Source of the DNA: JBLNBU01 sp050260215
GTDB lineage: Bacteria > Pseudomonadota > Alphaproteobacteria > Rhodospirillales > Magnetospirillaceae
Reading direction: 5' to 3'
Assembly: GCA_050260215.1 (NCBI GenBank)
Contig: JBLNBU010000236.1
Span: 1-9,538 of the forward strand
Length of the DNA stretch: 9,538 nt
Under the pieces are notes generated by a model. That model had not been told where the DNA came from. It saw only the letters and a list, made by a program, of their open reading frames with translations, and did no database searches. A program made the translations under genes and the position numbers. Shown here in pieces: positions 1-6,692 of this stretch (its first letter is position 1; each line of letters begins with the position of its first letter).

Positions 1-563
1 GGGCAGACCACGGTGACGGTGACGCCCTCGGCGGCCAGCCAGCCGCGCAGGGCTTCGCCCCACACCCGGACCGCCGCCTTGCTGGCCGAATAGGCCGGCA
101 TCACCGGCTGGCCGCGGAACCCCGCCAGCGAACTGATCAGCACGATCCGTCCGCGGTGGCGCCGCCGCATGCCTGGAAGGGCCGGCAGCACCAGGTTCAG
201 GGTGCCGCCCAGGTTGGTGTCGAAGATGGCGCGCGCCTGTTCGGCGCTTTCGCCTTCGGGTCCCTCGCGCCCCCCATAGATGCCGGCATTGGCCACCAGC
301 ACGTCGATGGGGGTGTGGGCGTCGACGGCGGTGATCCACTCCTCCATGGCGGCGCGGTCGGTGACGTCGGCGACGCGCGGGTGCACCTCGGCGCCCAGGG
401 CGCGGCACATGGCGGCGGTCTCGGCCAGGGCCTGGGGGCGGCGTGCGCACAGGTGCAGGACCGCCCCCGGCCGCGCCCAGGCCAGGGCCAGCTCGCGACC
501 GATGCCGCTCGACGCGCCGGAGACCAGGACGACCTCGGTCGTGCTCGGTCGCGGTCCTTGCAT
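1..563 (-). CDS. Short-chain dehydrogenase/reductase (SDR), C-terminus missing at window edge
   Basis: NAD(P)-dependent oxidoreductase of the classical SDR family; the substrate cannot be told from the sequence. 187 complete codons are present, and a classical SDR of about 250 residues would continue beyond base 1. Seen in order: a Rossmann glycine motif SGASSGIG (residues 15-22), a basic pair R41-R42 after the second strand (family knowledge: favours NADPH), NAG (92-94), the active-site Asn in the FDTNLGG region (N117), the catalytic Ser in ISS (S145), and YSASK with Tyr158 and Lys162. All catalytic residues are therefore intact. The ATG at 563 is chosen because the Rossmann strand begins about ten residues later; its ribosome site is weak, and an in-frame GTG about a dozen codons upstream is possible. 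It lies about 110 bases downstream of the histidine kinase on the same strand, and no functional link is evident. SDR identity is near certain; the start is only fairly sure. Confidence 0.9.
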   Translation of the reverse strand, partial: MQGPRPSTTEVVLVSGASSGIGRELALAWARPGAVLHLCARRPQALAETAAMCRALGAEVHPRVADVTDRAAMEEWITAVDAHTPIDVLVANAGIYGGREGPEGESAEQARAIFDTNLGGTLNLVLPALPGMRRRHRGRIVLISSLAGFRGQPVMPAYSASKAAVRVWGEALRGWLAAEGVTVTVVC

Positions 564-675
564 GGCTGCAACCCGGATGCTGCTTCGTGGGTCCACTATG
601 CCCGGTCGCGGGCCGCCGTCCACGGGATCACAGGGCTATAGCTGCCCGGGAGTGCGTGGGGACCGAACGGAGAGG

Positions 676-2529
676 TCAGGCCGGCAGGGTGAAGCGCACA
701 ATGGTGCCGCGGCCCAGATCCGAGTCGACCCAGATGCGCCCGCCGTGGCGTTCGACGATGCGCCGGCAGGTGGCCAGGCCCAGGCCGGCGCCGGGGAAGC
801 GGCCGGGCACGTGCAGGCGGGCGAACACCTGGAACACCGCCTCGTGGAAGCGCGGGTCGATGCCGATGCCGTTGTCTGCCACCGACACCAGCCACTCGGT
901 GCCCTCGCGGCTGGCGCCGACGGTGATCTCGGGGGCAGCGTCGCTGCGGCGGAATTTCACCGCGTTGGACAACAGGTGGGCGAACACCTCGCCCAACTGC
1001 GCCGCGTCGCCGCGGACGGTGGGCAGGGTGCCGACCGAGATGGTGCCGCCGGCCTCGGCCACCGCGGCGGCCACGGTCTGGGCGGCCATGTGGGCGACGG
1101 CGCCCAGGTCGACTTCGGCCATGCTGCGCGGCGCGTGGCCGGTGCGCGAATAGGAGAGCAGCCCGGTCACCTGTTCCTGCATGCGCATGGCTGCGGCCTT
1201 CAGATAGGCCAGATAGTCCGCCGCCTCGGGGTCGAGGCCGGCACCCAGCCGGCGTTCCAGCAGCTGGCCGAAGCTGACCACGTTGCGCACCGGTTCCTGC
1301 AAGTCGTGGGCGGCGATGTGGGCGAAGCGCTCCAACTCGCTGTTGGCCTGCATCAGTTTCTCGATGGTGATGGCCAGGGCCTGTTCGGCGTCCTTGCGCT
1401 CGGTGATGTCGAGCACCGACACCAGCACCCGGTCCAGGTTGTCCTCGTGGCCGGGCGGTACCAGCCAGTGGACGATGACCTGGCGCGGCTCGCCGTCCAG
1501 GGTCTTGACCTCGGACTCGGCCACCACCTGGGTGCGGCCGTGCCAGATGGCCTCGAGCTGGTGGCGGAAGGCGATCAGGCTGGCCGGGGTCAGGATGCGG
1601 TCCAGGCTGCCCAGCAGGTCCTCGCGGCTGTCGGCGCGGTGCAGGCTGACCGAGGCCTCGTTGACGTCGAGCACCTGGACCAGCCCGGCCAGCCGGCGCA
1701 CCAGGCCGGGTTCGGCCTCCAGATGGGCGGCCAGGTCGTTGCCCGAGGCGCGCAGGCCGTCCAACTCGCGCTTGACCGCCGAATAGTCCTCGTCCCACAG
1801 CGAGACGGGGGTGTTGGTGAACAGTTCGCGCAGGCGGTTCTCGCTGTCTTGCAGCGCGGTGTACGAGGTGGCCAGCTGGCGGCGCATCTCGCGGAAGGCG
1901 CGGGCCAGGTCGCCCAGTTCGTCCTGTTCGGCACTGTCGTAGCTTTCGGCAATCTCGGCCAGCGGCCCTTCGCGGCCCAGCATGCGGGCCCGCCGCGCCA
2001 GCGAGCGCAGCCGCCCGGTCACCAGGCTGTCGACCGTGGCGTACAAGATGGTGGCCACCGCCGCGATCAGCACCGCGTTGGCCGCCAGCGCCATCCAGAT
2101 GCGCTTGACGGCGCGAGCGCGGATGTCGTCCAGGCTGGCGGTGACGGTCAACTCGCCGATGCGCAGACCCCGGTCGCGGTAGGTCCGTTCCAACGGCCAG
2201 CTGCGCACCACCGGGTGCTCGGCCTGGTGGTGGCGGGCCTGGGCGAGGATGTGGTCGTCCAGGCCGCGCACCTCGACCTCGGCAATGTCGGGCATGCGCG
2301 AGATGCCGGCGACCAGCAGGTTCAGGCGCTCGGTGTCTTCCAGCCAGGTGGTTTCGACGATGCTGTCCAGATAGCCGGTCTCGATGTGGCCCATCTGGGC
2401 ATCGAGCGCACCCAGGTCGTAGCGATATTCCAGCCACGCCTGGGTGGCGGTGGCCAGCACCGCAAGCACGCCGGCGGCCGTCACCAGGCGGCGCATCAGG
2501 CGCTGGGCGATGGCCGAGCGAGGCGTCAT
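676..2529 (-). CDS. Membrane-bound sensor histidine kinase (HAMP-PAS-HisKA-HATPase_c)
   Basis: A 617-residue inner-membrane kinase that should autophosphorylate and pass phosphate to an unidentified response regulator. In order: a first membrane segment (about 13-33), a periplasmic region of about 110 residues (34-143), a second membrane segment (about 145-167), a HAMP linker (about 168-220), a PAS domain with its C-terminal PAC part (about 232-383, ending in the typical SVLDITERKDAE), HisKA with the H-box AHDLQEP (phospho-acceptor H408), and HATPase_c with N-box LLSNAVKF (N522), G1 box ADNGIGID (D552) and G2 box GAGLGLA (580-586). The H-box is of the HDLQEP subtype common in phytochrome-like kinases. 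All catalytic boxes are intact. The ATG at 2529 lies 8 bases after the stop of the binding-protein gene, with only a weak ribosome site (GAGCCC), so translational coupling is likely. No response regulator is encoded in the window. The ligand is unknown; the preceding binding protein may present it. Confidence 0.95.
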   Translation of the reverse strand: MTPRSAIAQRLMRRLVTAAGVLAVLATATQAWLEYRYDLGALDAQMGHIETGYLDSIVETTWLEDTERLNLLVAGISRMPDIAEVEVRGLDDHILAQARHHQAEHPVVRSWPLERTYRDRGLRIGELTVTASLDDIRARAVKRIWMALAANAVLIAAVATILYATVDSLVTGRLRSLARRARMLGREGPLAEIAESYDSAEQDELGDLARAFREMRRQLATSYTALQDSENRLRELFTNTPVSLWDEDYSAVKRELDGLRASGNDLAAHLEAEPGLVRRLAGLVQVLDVNEASVSLHRADSREDLLGSLDRILTPASLIAFRHQLEAIWHGRTQVVAESEVKTLDGEPRQVIVHWLVPPGHEDNLDRVLVSVLDITERKDAEQALAITIEKLMQANSELERFAHIAAHDLQEPVRNVVSFGQLLERRLGAGLDPEAADYLAYLKAAAMRMQEQVTGLLSYSRTGHAPRSMAEVDLGAVAHMAAQTVAAAVAEAGGTISVGTLPTVRGDAAQLGEVFAHLLSNAVKFRRSDAAPEITVGASREGTEWLVSVADNGIGIDPRFHEAVFQVFARLHVPGRFPGAGLGLATCRRIVERHGGRIWVDSDLGRGTIVRFTLPA

Positions 2530-2537
2530 CGGCGGGC

Positions 2538-3302
2538 TCAATGGAACAACGGGGTGCGGCCGCCGCCCAGCCCGGCGAAGGCCTGGGCGGCTAAGCGGTC
2601 GTAGGTGCCGTCCGCCTTCATCGCCGCCAGCTCGCGAGAAATGGGGGCGATCAGCTCGGCATGGCGGCGGTTGAGGTAGAGGTACATGGGCACGCGGGCC
2701 AACGGCGGCTCGTGGATGCGCACCTGCATGCCGAGCGCCCGGGCATGCCACAACAGCTGCCAGCGCTCGTGCAGCACCATCTCGACCTTGCCCGATTTCA
2801 GCAGGGTCAGCAGCTGGCGGGAATCCTTGGCCATGGTCAATTCGCGGACCTTGGGCAGGTTGTGCTCGAAGATCTGCCAGCCGATGATGTAGGCGACGCT
2901 GAACGGCGCCATGGCCTCCCAGCGATCGGTGGCAACGGCGGGTCCCTCCGACCCGGCGACGAAGTCGTTGTCGAAGATCTTTTCGGGCACGCGGATCAGG
3001 TTGGGGTATTCCTTGTCCAGGCCGGCCACCCGGGCGGCCAGGCCGTCGTCGGTGCCCAGGTCGGCCAGCGACAGGGCGCGGGCCGAGGCGCCGTTGAACT
3101 CGACGGTGCCGTCGCGGCCCAGGCGGCGGAACAGCTCGCGCACCAGCAGGTCGGTGAAGCCGGATCGCTCGGCGGTGGTCCACGGTTCGCGCATGCCGGT
3201 GGTCAGGTGGATGGCTTCCGCGGCCAAGGCGGGACCGCCCAGCAGCAAAACCCCCAGGACCGCAGCGGCCATCCAACGGCCGAGGAAAGTGCCTCGCAGC
3301 AT
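2538..3302 (-). CDS. Periplasmic solute-binding protein, family 3-like (probable sensor partner of the kinase)
   Basis: A 254-residue exported protein resembling amino-acid-type (SBP_bac_3) binding proteins. It has a signal peptide: basic start MLRGTFLGRW, hydrophobic core MAAAVLGVLLLGG, and a probable signal peptidase I site after ALA (residue 27 or 28). No lipobox cysteine is seen. The mature part has family-typical patches: GFTDLLVRELFRRLG (48-62), DDGLAARVAGLDKEYPNLIR (85-104), and a C-terminal helix ending MKADGTYDRLA (228-238). The usual amino-acid ligand motifs are weak, so the ligand is not predictable. The start at 3302 is preferred over a TTG at 3332 because that TTG lies inside the promoter -10 box; an AGGA sits 9 bases before the ATG. 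No ABC permease or ATPase gene adjoins it, and the kinase gene follows after 8 bases. I infer a sensing rather than a transport role. Confidence 0.88.
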   Translation of the reverse strand: MLRGTFLGRWMAAAVLGVLLLGGPALAAEAIHLTTGMREPWTTAERSGFTDLLVRELFRRLGRDGTVEFNGASARALSLADLGTDDGLAARVAGLDKEYPNLIRVPEKIFDNDFVAGSEGPAVATDRWEAMAPFSVAYIIGWQIFEHNLPKVRELTMAKDSRQLLTLLKSGKVEMVLHERWQLLWHARALGMQVRIHEPPLARVPMYLYLNRRHAELIAPISRELAAMKADGTYDRLAAQAFAGLGGGRTPLFH

Positions 3303-3331
3303 CCCTTTTCGTCCTTGTCCCCGTTGGTGCA

Positions 3332-3360
3332 ATTCTAACCCGCCCGGGTGCCCCTGTCGA
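3332..3360 (-). promoter_or_regulatory. Sigma-70-type promoter for the binding-protein/kinase operon
   Basis: Read on the minus strand, TCGACA (3360-3355, five of six bases match TTGACA) is followed by a 17-base spacer and TAGAAT (3337-3332, five of six match TATAAT). Transcription should begin near 3325, leaving a short leader of about 22 bases that carries the AGGA ribosome site of the gene starting at 3302. The spacer length is ideal. It was identified by eye and there is no experimental support. Confidence 0.7.
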
Positions 3361-3370
3361 ACCCGGCGGG
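3339..3370. repeat. GC-rich inverted repeat centred on the -35 box (possible operator)
   Basis: CCCGCCCGGGT (3339-3349) and ACCCGGCGGG (3361-3370) are inverted copies, pairing over 10 bases with one bulged C and separated by 11 bases. The left arm fills the spacer of the minus-strand promoter and the right arm flanks its -35 box, so a protein bound here would cover RNA polymerase contacts. No T-run follows on either strand, and the region lies between divergent genes, so a terminator is unlikely. In DNA this rich in G and C, chance complementarity is possible. Confidence 0.4.
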
Positions 3371-3429
3371 CTTAACCGTTTGCTGGGTTTTGCTCGCATA
3401 GCCTCTCCTCCCGACGAAGGAGGGTGTTC

Positions 3430-3900
3430 ATGCGGCTGTATGGGTGGACGGCGGAGGAATGGTTCGAGCACGGCCTTGCCTGCGACCGTCAGGACCGGCT
3501 GGAGGAGGCATGGCAGGCGTTCCGCAACGCCGTCGCCGCCCGTCCCGATTTTGCCGAGGCCCGCTTCAACCTGGGCAACCTGTTGCGCGACGCCGGGCTG
3601 ATCGACGAGGCCATGGCCGAGTTCCGCCGGGCCGCCGGCCTGCAGCCCGACCTGGCCGAGGCCTGGTACAACCTGGCCGACCTGCTGGCCGAGGACGGCC
3701 GCCACGCCGACGCGGTGGTGGCGCTGGAACGCGCGGTGGCCGCCGACCAGGCTTACGCCGACGCCCACTACAACCTGGCCCAGTGCCTGGAATGGTGCGG
3801 CCGTGCCCGCGACGCGCAGGCGCACTGGCAGGCTTATCTTCGTCTCGACCCGGTCGGGCCATGGGCCGAAACCGCCCGGCGACGTCTGTCCTCGCCGTAG
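3430..3900 (+). CDS. Small tetratricopeptide-repeat (TPR) protein
   Basis: A 156-residue soluble protein made almost entirely of four consecutive 34-residue TPR units: about 11-44, 45-78, 79-112 and 113-146. Repeated consensus features are visible, such as YNLA/FNLG at the start of the first helix, a Gly at the turn, and an Ala-rich second helix ending in P-D-x-A-E-A in the first two units. TPRs form protein-binding superhelices; the partner is unknown. There is no signal peptide or membrane segment, so a cytoplasmic location is expected. The ATG at 3430 has an excellent ribosome site AAGGAGG (3417-3423) with 6 bases of spacing; the GTG at 3424 overlaps the end of that site and is rejected. 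It is divergent from the binding-protein gene. A 106-base gap containing inverted repeats separates it from xsc, so it may not belong to the sulfonate operon. Confidence 0.9.
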   Translation: MRLYGWTAEEWFEHGLACDRQDRLEEAWQAFRNAVAARPDFAEARFNLGNLLRDAGLIDEAMAEFRRAAGLQPDLAEAWYNLADLLAEDGRHADAVVALERAVAADQAYADAHYNLAQCLEWCGRARDAQAHWQAYLRLDPVGPWAETARRRLSSP

Positions 3901-3901
3901 A

Positions 3902-3914
3902 GATAGGTCCTATC
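3902..3914. promoter_or_regulatory. Perfect 13-base palindrome, possible operator upstream of xsc
   Basis: GATAGG-T-CCTATC is a perfect dyad with 6-base arms and a one-base centre, starting one base after the TPR stop codon. The loop is too short for a stable terminator hairpin and no T-run follows, so a dimeric repressor or activator site is the likelier reading. Its place about 95 bases before the xsc start suits control of the sulfonate operon. The regulator is not in the window. Confidence 0.4.
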
Positions 3915-3958
3915 CCCAAGGCGCATCAGCCGTCCAATCGGGTGGTGCGGTCCGGGCC

Positions 3959-3993
3959 GAAGCATCAGGTCTTGTAGAGATTTCCGATGCTTC
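3959..3993. promoter_or_regulatory. Perfect 8-base inverted repeat just upstream of the xsc ribosome site
   Basis: GAAGCATC (3959-3966) and GATGCTTC (3986-3993) are exact inverted copies 19 bases apart. The right arm ends 3 bases before the xsc ribosome site GGAGG (3997-4001). The core GCATCAG of the left arm also occurs at 3923-3929 as a direct repeat, so the pentamer GCATC appears three times in this spacer. It may be a two-site operator, or a leader hairpin with a 19-base loop affecting translation of xsc. No clear -35/-10 pair was recognised in this spacer, so I cannot place the site relative to a transcription start. Confidence 0.4.
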
Positions 3994-4006
3994 CGCGGAG
4001 GACCGC

Positions 4007-5719
4007 ATGACCACGATGACCCCCAGCGAGGCCTTCGTCGAAACGCTGGTCGCCAACGGCGTGAAAGAGGTGTTCGGCATCGTCGGCTCGGCGTTCATGG
4101 ACGCCCTGGACCTGTTCGAGCCCGCCGGCATCCGCTTCGTTCCCACCGCCCACGAACAGGGCGCCGGCCACATGGCCGACGGGTTCGCCCGCGCCTCGGG
4201 CGGGGTGGGGGTGTGCATCGCCCAGAACGGCCCCGGCATCAGCAATTTCGTCACCGCCATCGCCGCCGCCTATTGGGCGCATTCGCCGGTGGTGTGCATC
4301 ACGCCGGAATCGGGCACTGCCACCATGGGCCACGGCGGCTTCCAGGAAGTCGAGCAGCTGCCCTTCTTCGAGAAGATCACCAAGTGGCAGGGCCACGTCA
4401 ACCGGGCCGACCGCATCGCCGAGTTCACCGGCCGCGCCTTCCAACTGGCCCGGCTCGAGCGCGGGCCCACCCAGCTCAACATTCCGCGCGACTTCTTCTA
4501 TGGCCAGATCGACGTCGAGATCCCGACGCCCTTGCGCATCAGCTACGGTCCCGGATCGTCCGACAGCCTGGACCAGGCGGCGCGCATCCTGGCCGATGCC
4601 GAATTCCCGGTGATCATCTCGGGCGGCGGCGTGGTCATGGGCGGCGGTGTCGCCGACTGCGTGGCCCTGGCCGAGTTCCTGGGGGCGCCGGCGGTCGCCA
4701 GCTACCTGCACAACGACGCCTTCCCCGCCAACCATCCGCTGATGTGCGGCCCCTTGGGCTACAACGGCTCCAAGGCGGCGATGGCGATCATGTCCAAGGC
4801 CGACGTGATCTTGGCGCTGGGCACCCGGCTGGGGCCGTTCGGCACTCTGCCGCAATACGGCATCGACTACTGGCCAAAGACGGCGCGGATCATCCAGGTC
4901 GACATCGACCACCGCATGCTGGGCCTGGTCAAGCCGGTGGAGGTCGCCATCCTGGGCGACGCCGGCAAGTCCGCGGCCGAGTTGATGGCCCGCCTGCACC
5001 GCCTGTCGCCGCGCTGCCTGGCGCCCCGTGACGAGCGCAAGGCCGCGGTCGACCGCCGCAAGTCCGCGTGGGAAAGCGAGCGGGACAGCGCGTCGACCGA
5101 GACCTCGTCGCCGATCGCGCCGCGGCGCGCGCTGCGCGAGTTGGAACGCGCCCTGCCCGAGGACGCCATGGTCACCACCGACATCGGCAACATCTGCTCG
5201 CTGGCCAACAGCCACCTGCGCTTCAACCGACCCGACAGTTTCTTTGCCGCCATGAGCTACGGCAACTGCGGCTACGCCTATCCGACGGCGCTGGGCTGCA
5301 AGGTGGCCCGGCCCGACCGGCCGGCTATCGCCTATGTGGGCGACGGCGCCTGGGGCATGAGCCTCAACGAGGTGCTGACGGCGGTGCGCGAGAACATCCC
5401 CGCGGTGGCGGTGGTGTTCAACAACGGCCAGTGGGGCGCCGAGAAGAAGAACCAGATCGACTATTACGCCAACCGCTTCATCGGCACCAACCTGGCCAAT
5501 CCCAGCTGGGCGGCGGTGGCCCAGTCGATGGGGGCCGACGGCTTCCGCATCGACCAGCCCGACCAGGTCGGCGACGCGCTCAGGCAGGCCTGCCTGTCGG
5601 GCCGGCCGACGGTCCTGGAACTGATGGTCACCCAGTCGCTGGGCGAACCGTTCCGCCGCGACGCGCTGAAGAAGCCGGCACGCATGCTCGACAAGTACAA
5701 GGCTTATACCGTCGCCTAG
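4007..5719 (+). CDS. xsc: Sulfoacetaldehyde acetyltransferase (Xsc)
   Basis: A thiamine-diphosphate enzyme that converts sulfoacetaldehyde and phosphate into acetyl phosphate and sulfite, the carbon-sulfur bond cleavage step of C2 sulfonate breakdown (EC 2.3.3.15). The 570 residues are close to the usual length of about 580-600. Seen: FGIVGSAFMD (23-32), AHEQGAGHMADG with the ThDP-activating Glu50, the Xsc-typical AQNGPGISNFVTA (72-84) and GFQEVEQ (111-117), LNIPRDF (157-163), HNDAFP and GPLGYNGSKA (235-257), and the ThDP-Mg motif GDG (445-447) to FNN (471-473). These are followed by QWGAEKKNQIDYY and LGEPFRRDALKKP near the C-terminus. Xsc-specific strings, rather than those of acetolactate synthase, run throughout. 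The first ATG is used because GGAGG lies 5 bases before it; the open frame reaches further upstream but has no comparable start. It is the first gene of a tight run with pta and sauS, and cytoplasmic. The QIDYY...FIGTNL form differs from the Xsc of Rhodobacter-type bacteria as I remember it, suggesting another subgroup. Confidence 0.95.
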   Translation: MTTMTPSEAFVETLVANGVKEVFGIVGSAFMDALDLFEPAGIRFVPTAHEQGAGHMADGFARASGGVGVCIAQNGPGISNFVTAIAAAYWAHSPVVCITPESGTATMGHGGFQEVEQLPFFEKITKWQGHVNRADRIAEFTGRAFQLARLERGPTQLNIPRDFFYGQIDVEIPTPLRISYGPGSSDSLDQAARILADAEFPVIISGGGVVMGGGVADCVALAEFLGAPAVASYLHNDAFPANHPLMCGPLGYNGSKAAMAIMSKADVILALGTRLGPFGTLPQYGIDYWPKTARIIQVDIDHRMLGLVKPVEVAILGDAGKSAAELMARLHRLSPRCLAPRDERKAAVDRRKSAWESERDSASTETSSPIAPRRALRELERALPEDAMVTTDIGNICSLANSHLRFNRPDSFFAAMSYGNCGYAYPTALGCKVARPDRPAIAYVGDGAWGMSLNEVLTAVRENIPAVAVVFNNGQWGAEKKNQIDYYANRFIGTNLANPSWAAVAQSMGADGFRIDQPDQVGDALRQACLSGRPTVLELMVTQSLGEPFRRDALKKPARMLDKYKAYTVA

Positions 5720-5732
5720 GGAGGGCAGGTCG

Positions 5733-6692
5733 ATGCCTCTTGCCCACGCCAACGCGCAAGACCTGGTTGAACGCGCCCGCCAACTCGGCCCCGTGCCGAC
5801 GGCGGTAGCGGCGGCCGGCTCTCCCCTGGCGCTGGAAGGCGCCAGGCTGGCGGCGGACGAGGGGCTGATCGAGCCGTTCCTGGTCGGCGACGTCGACGCC
5901 ATAACCGAGTCGGCCCGCAGCATCGACTGGGACCTGGGCGAGGTGTGGGTGGTGCCCGCGGCTTCCGACCGCGACGCCGCCCGCATCGCCGTCGGCCTGG
6001 CCCGCGACGGCGTCTGCGGGGCGGTGATGAAGGGGCATTTGCACACCGACGTGCTGATGCTGGCCGCGCTCGACAAGACCCGCGGCCTGCGGGCCGGGCG
6101 GCGCTTCACCCACGCCTTCCACCTGACCGTTCCCGGCCGGGGACCGTTGCTGCTGTCGGACGCGGCGGTCAACGTCCATCCCAACGTCGAGACCAAGGTC
6201 GACATCGTCCGCAACCTGGTCGACCTCGCCCATGCCACCGGCATCGCCGAGCCCAAGGTGGCGATCCTGTCGTCCACCGAGGAGGTCTCTGAGCGCATCC
6301 GGTCCTCGGTCGATGCCGCCGAGGTGACGGCCCGCTGCGCCGGCATCGACGGTGCCCTGGTGTTCGGGCCGCTGGCCTTCGACGTCGCCGTCTCGGAAGA
6401 GGCGGCGCGCATCAAGGGCGTGCGCCACCCGGTGGCCGGCCATGCCGATGCCCTGGTGGTGCCCGACATCGACGCCGGCAACGCCCTGTTCAAGATGATG
6501 GTCCATTTCATGGGCGCGCTGGCCGCCGGGGTCGTCCTCGGCGGGCTGGTCCCCATCTGCCTGACCTCGCGCGCCGATTCGCCTGCGGCGCGGCTGACCT
6601 CGGCCGCGCTGGCCCGCCTGATGGCGCCCACCAACCAAGTCGTCCCGGAAAGGCAACGTCATGACATCTCCGTCCCGCCAGCCCCGCATTGA
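5733..6692 (+). CDS. pta: Phosphate acetyltransferase, PTA/PTB family (acetyl phosphate to acetyl-CoA)
   Basis: Expected to transfer the acetyl group from acetyl phosphate, the Xsc product, to CoA. The 319 residues form a single PTA_PTB domain without the N-terminal DRTGG/P-loop part of long Pta proteins. Family-like strings include GAVMKGHLHTD (96-106), LLLSDAAVNVHPNV (139-152), KVAILSSTEEV (175-185), FGPLAFDVAVSEEAARIKG (211-229), VVPDIDAGNALFKMMV (242-257) and PICLTSRADS (274-283). The DIDAGN and AGVVLGG strings look more like the phosphate-butyryltransferase-like branch, so the acyl specificity is inferred from its place next to xsc. The ribosome site GGAGGG (5720-5725) is 7 bases before the ATG and 13 bases separate it from xsc. 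The last residues overlap the next gene by 32 bases and look like an unconserved tail. It is cytoplasmic and in the same operon. Confidence 0.88.
   Translation: MPLAHANAQDLVERARQLGPVPTAVAAAGSPLALEGARLAADEGLIEPFLVGDVDAITESARSIDWDLGEVWVVPAASDRDAARIAVGLARDGVCGAVMKGHLHTDVLMLAALDKTRGLRAGRRFTHAFHLTVPGRGPLLLSDAAVNVHPNVETKVDIVRNLVDLAHATGIAEPKVAILSSTEEVSERIRSSVDAAEVTARCAGIDGALVFGPLAFDVAVSEEAARIKGVRHPVAGHADALVVPDIDAGNALFKMMVHFMGALAAGVVLGGLVPICLTSRADSPAARLTSAALARLMAPTNQVVPERQRHDISVPPAPH

Noticed and set aside
600..613. A small hairpin GCCCG-GTCG-CGGGC between the kinase and the SDR gene, considered as a terminator
   Set aside because: The stem is only 5 bases and no T-run follows on either strand; such stems are common by chance in DNA this GC-rich.
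280..2604. A very long plus-strand open frame (about 770 codons) opposite the kinase gene
   Set aside because: It is antisense to a kinase with all catalytic boxes intact. Its translation is low-complexity (rich in Gln, Gly, Ala, His and Val) with no recognisable domain, as expected from GC-biased third positions read on the other strand.
3300..3332. A TTG start at 3332 giving the binding protein ten extra residues
   Set aside because: It lies within the -10 box of the predicted promoter, and it would place MHQRGQGRKG before an otherwise normal signal peptide.
3339..3370. The intergenic inverted repeat as a rho-independent terminator
   Set aside because: It lies between divergent genes where no transcript should end, and neither side has a run of T.
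3803..4006. A possible N-terminal extension of Xsc reading back into the TPR gene
   Set aside because: The frame is open, but the extension has no Xsc similarity and overlaps the TPR coding region. A good ribosome site directly precedes the ATG at 4007, where Xsc homology begins.
3965..6634. A minus-strand open frame of about 890 codons across xsc and pta
   Set aside because: It is an antisense shadow of two clearly conserved genes, with repetitive Ala/Arg/Gly/Val composition and no domain. Similar shadows at 6508-7683 and 8015-9223 were rejected for the same reason.
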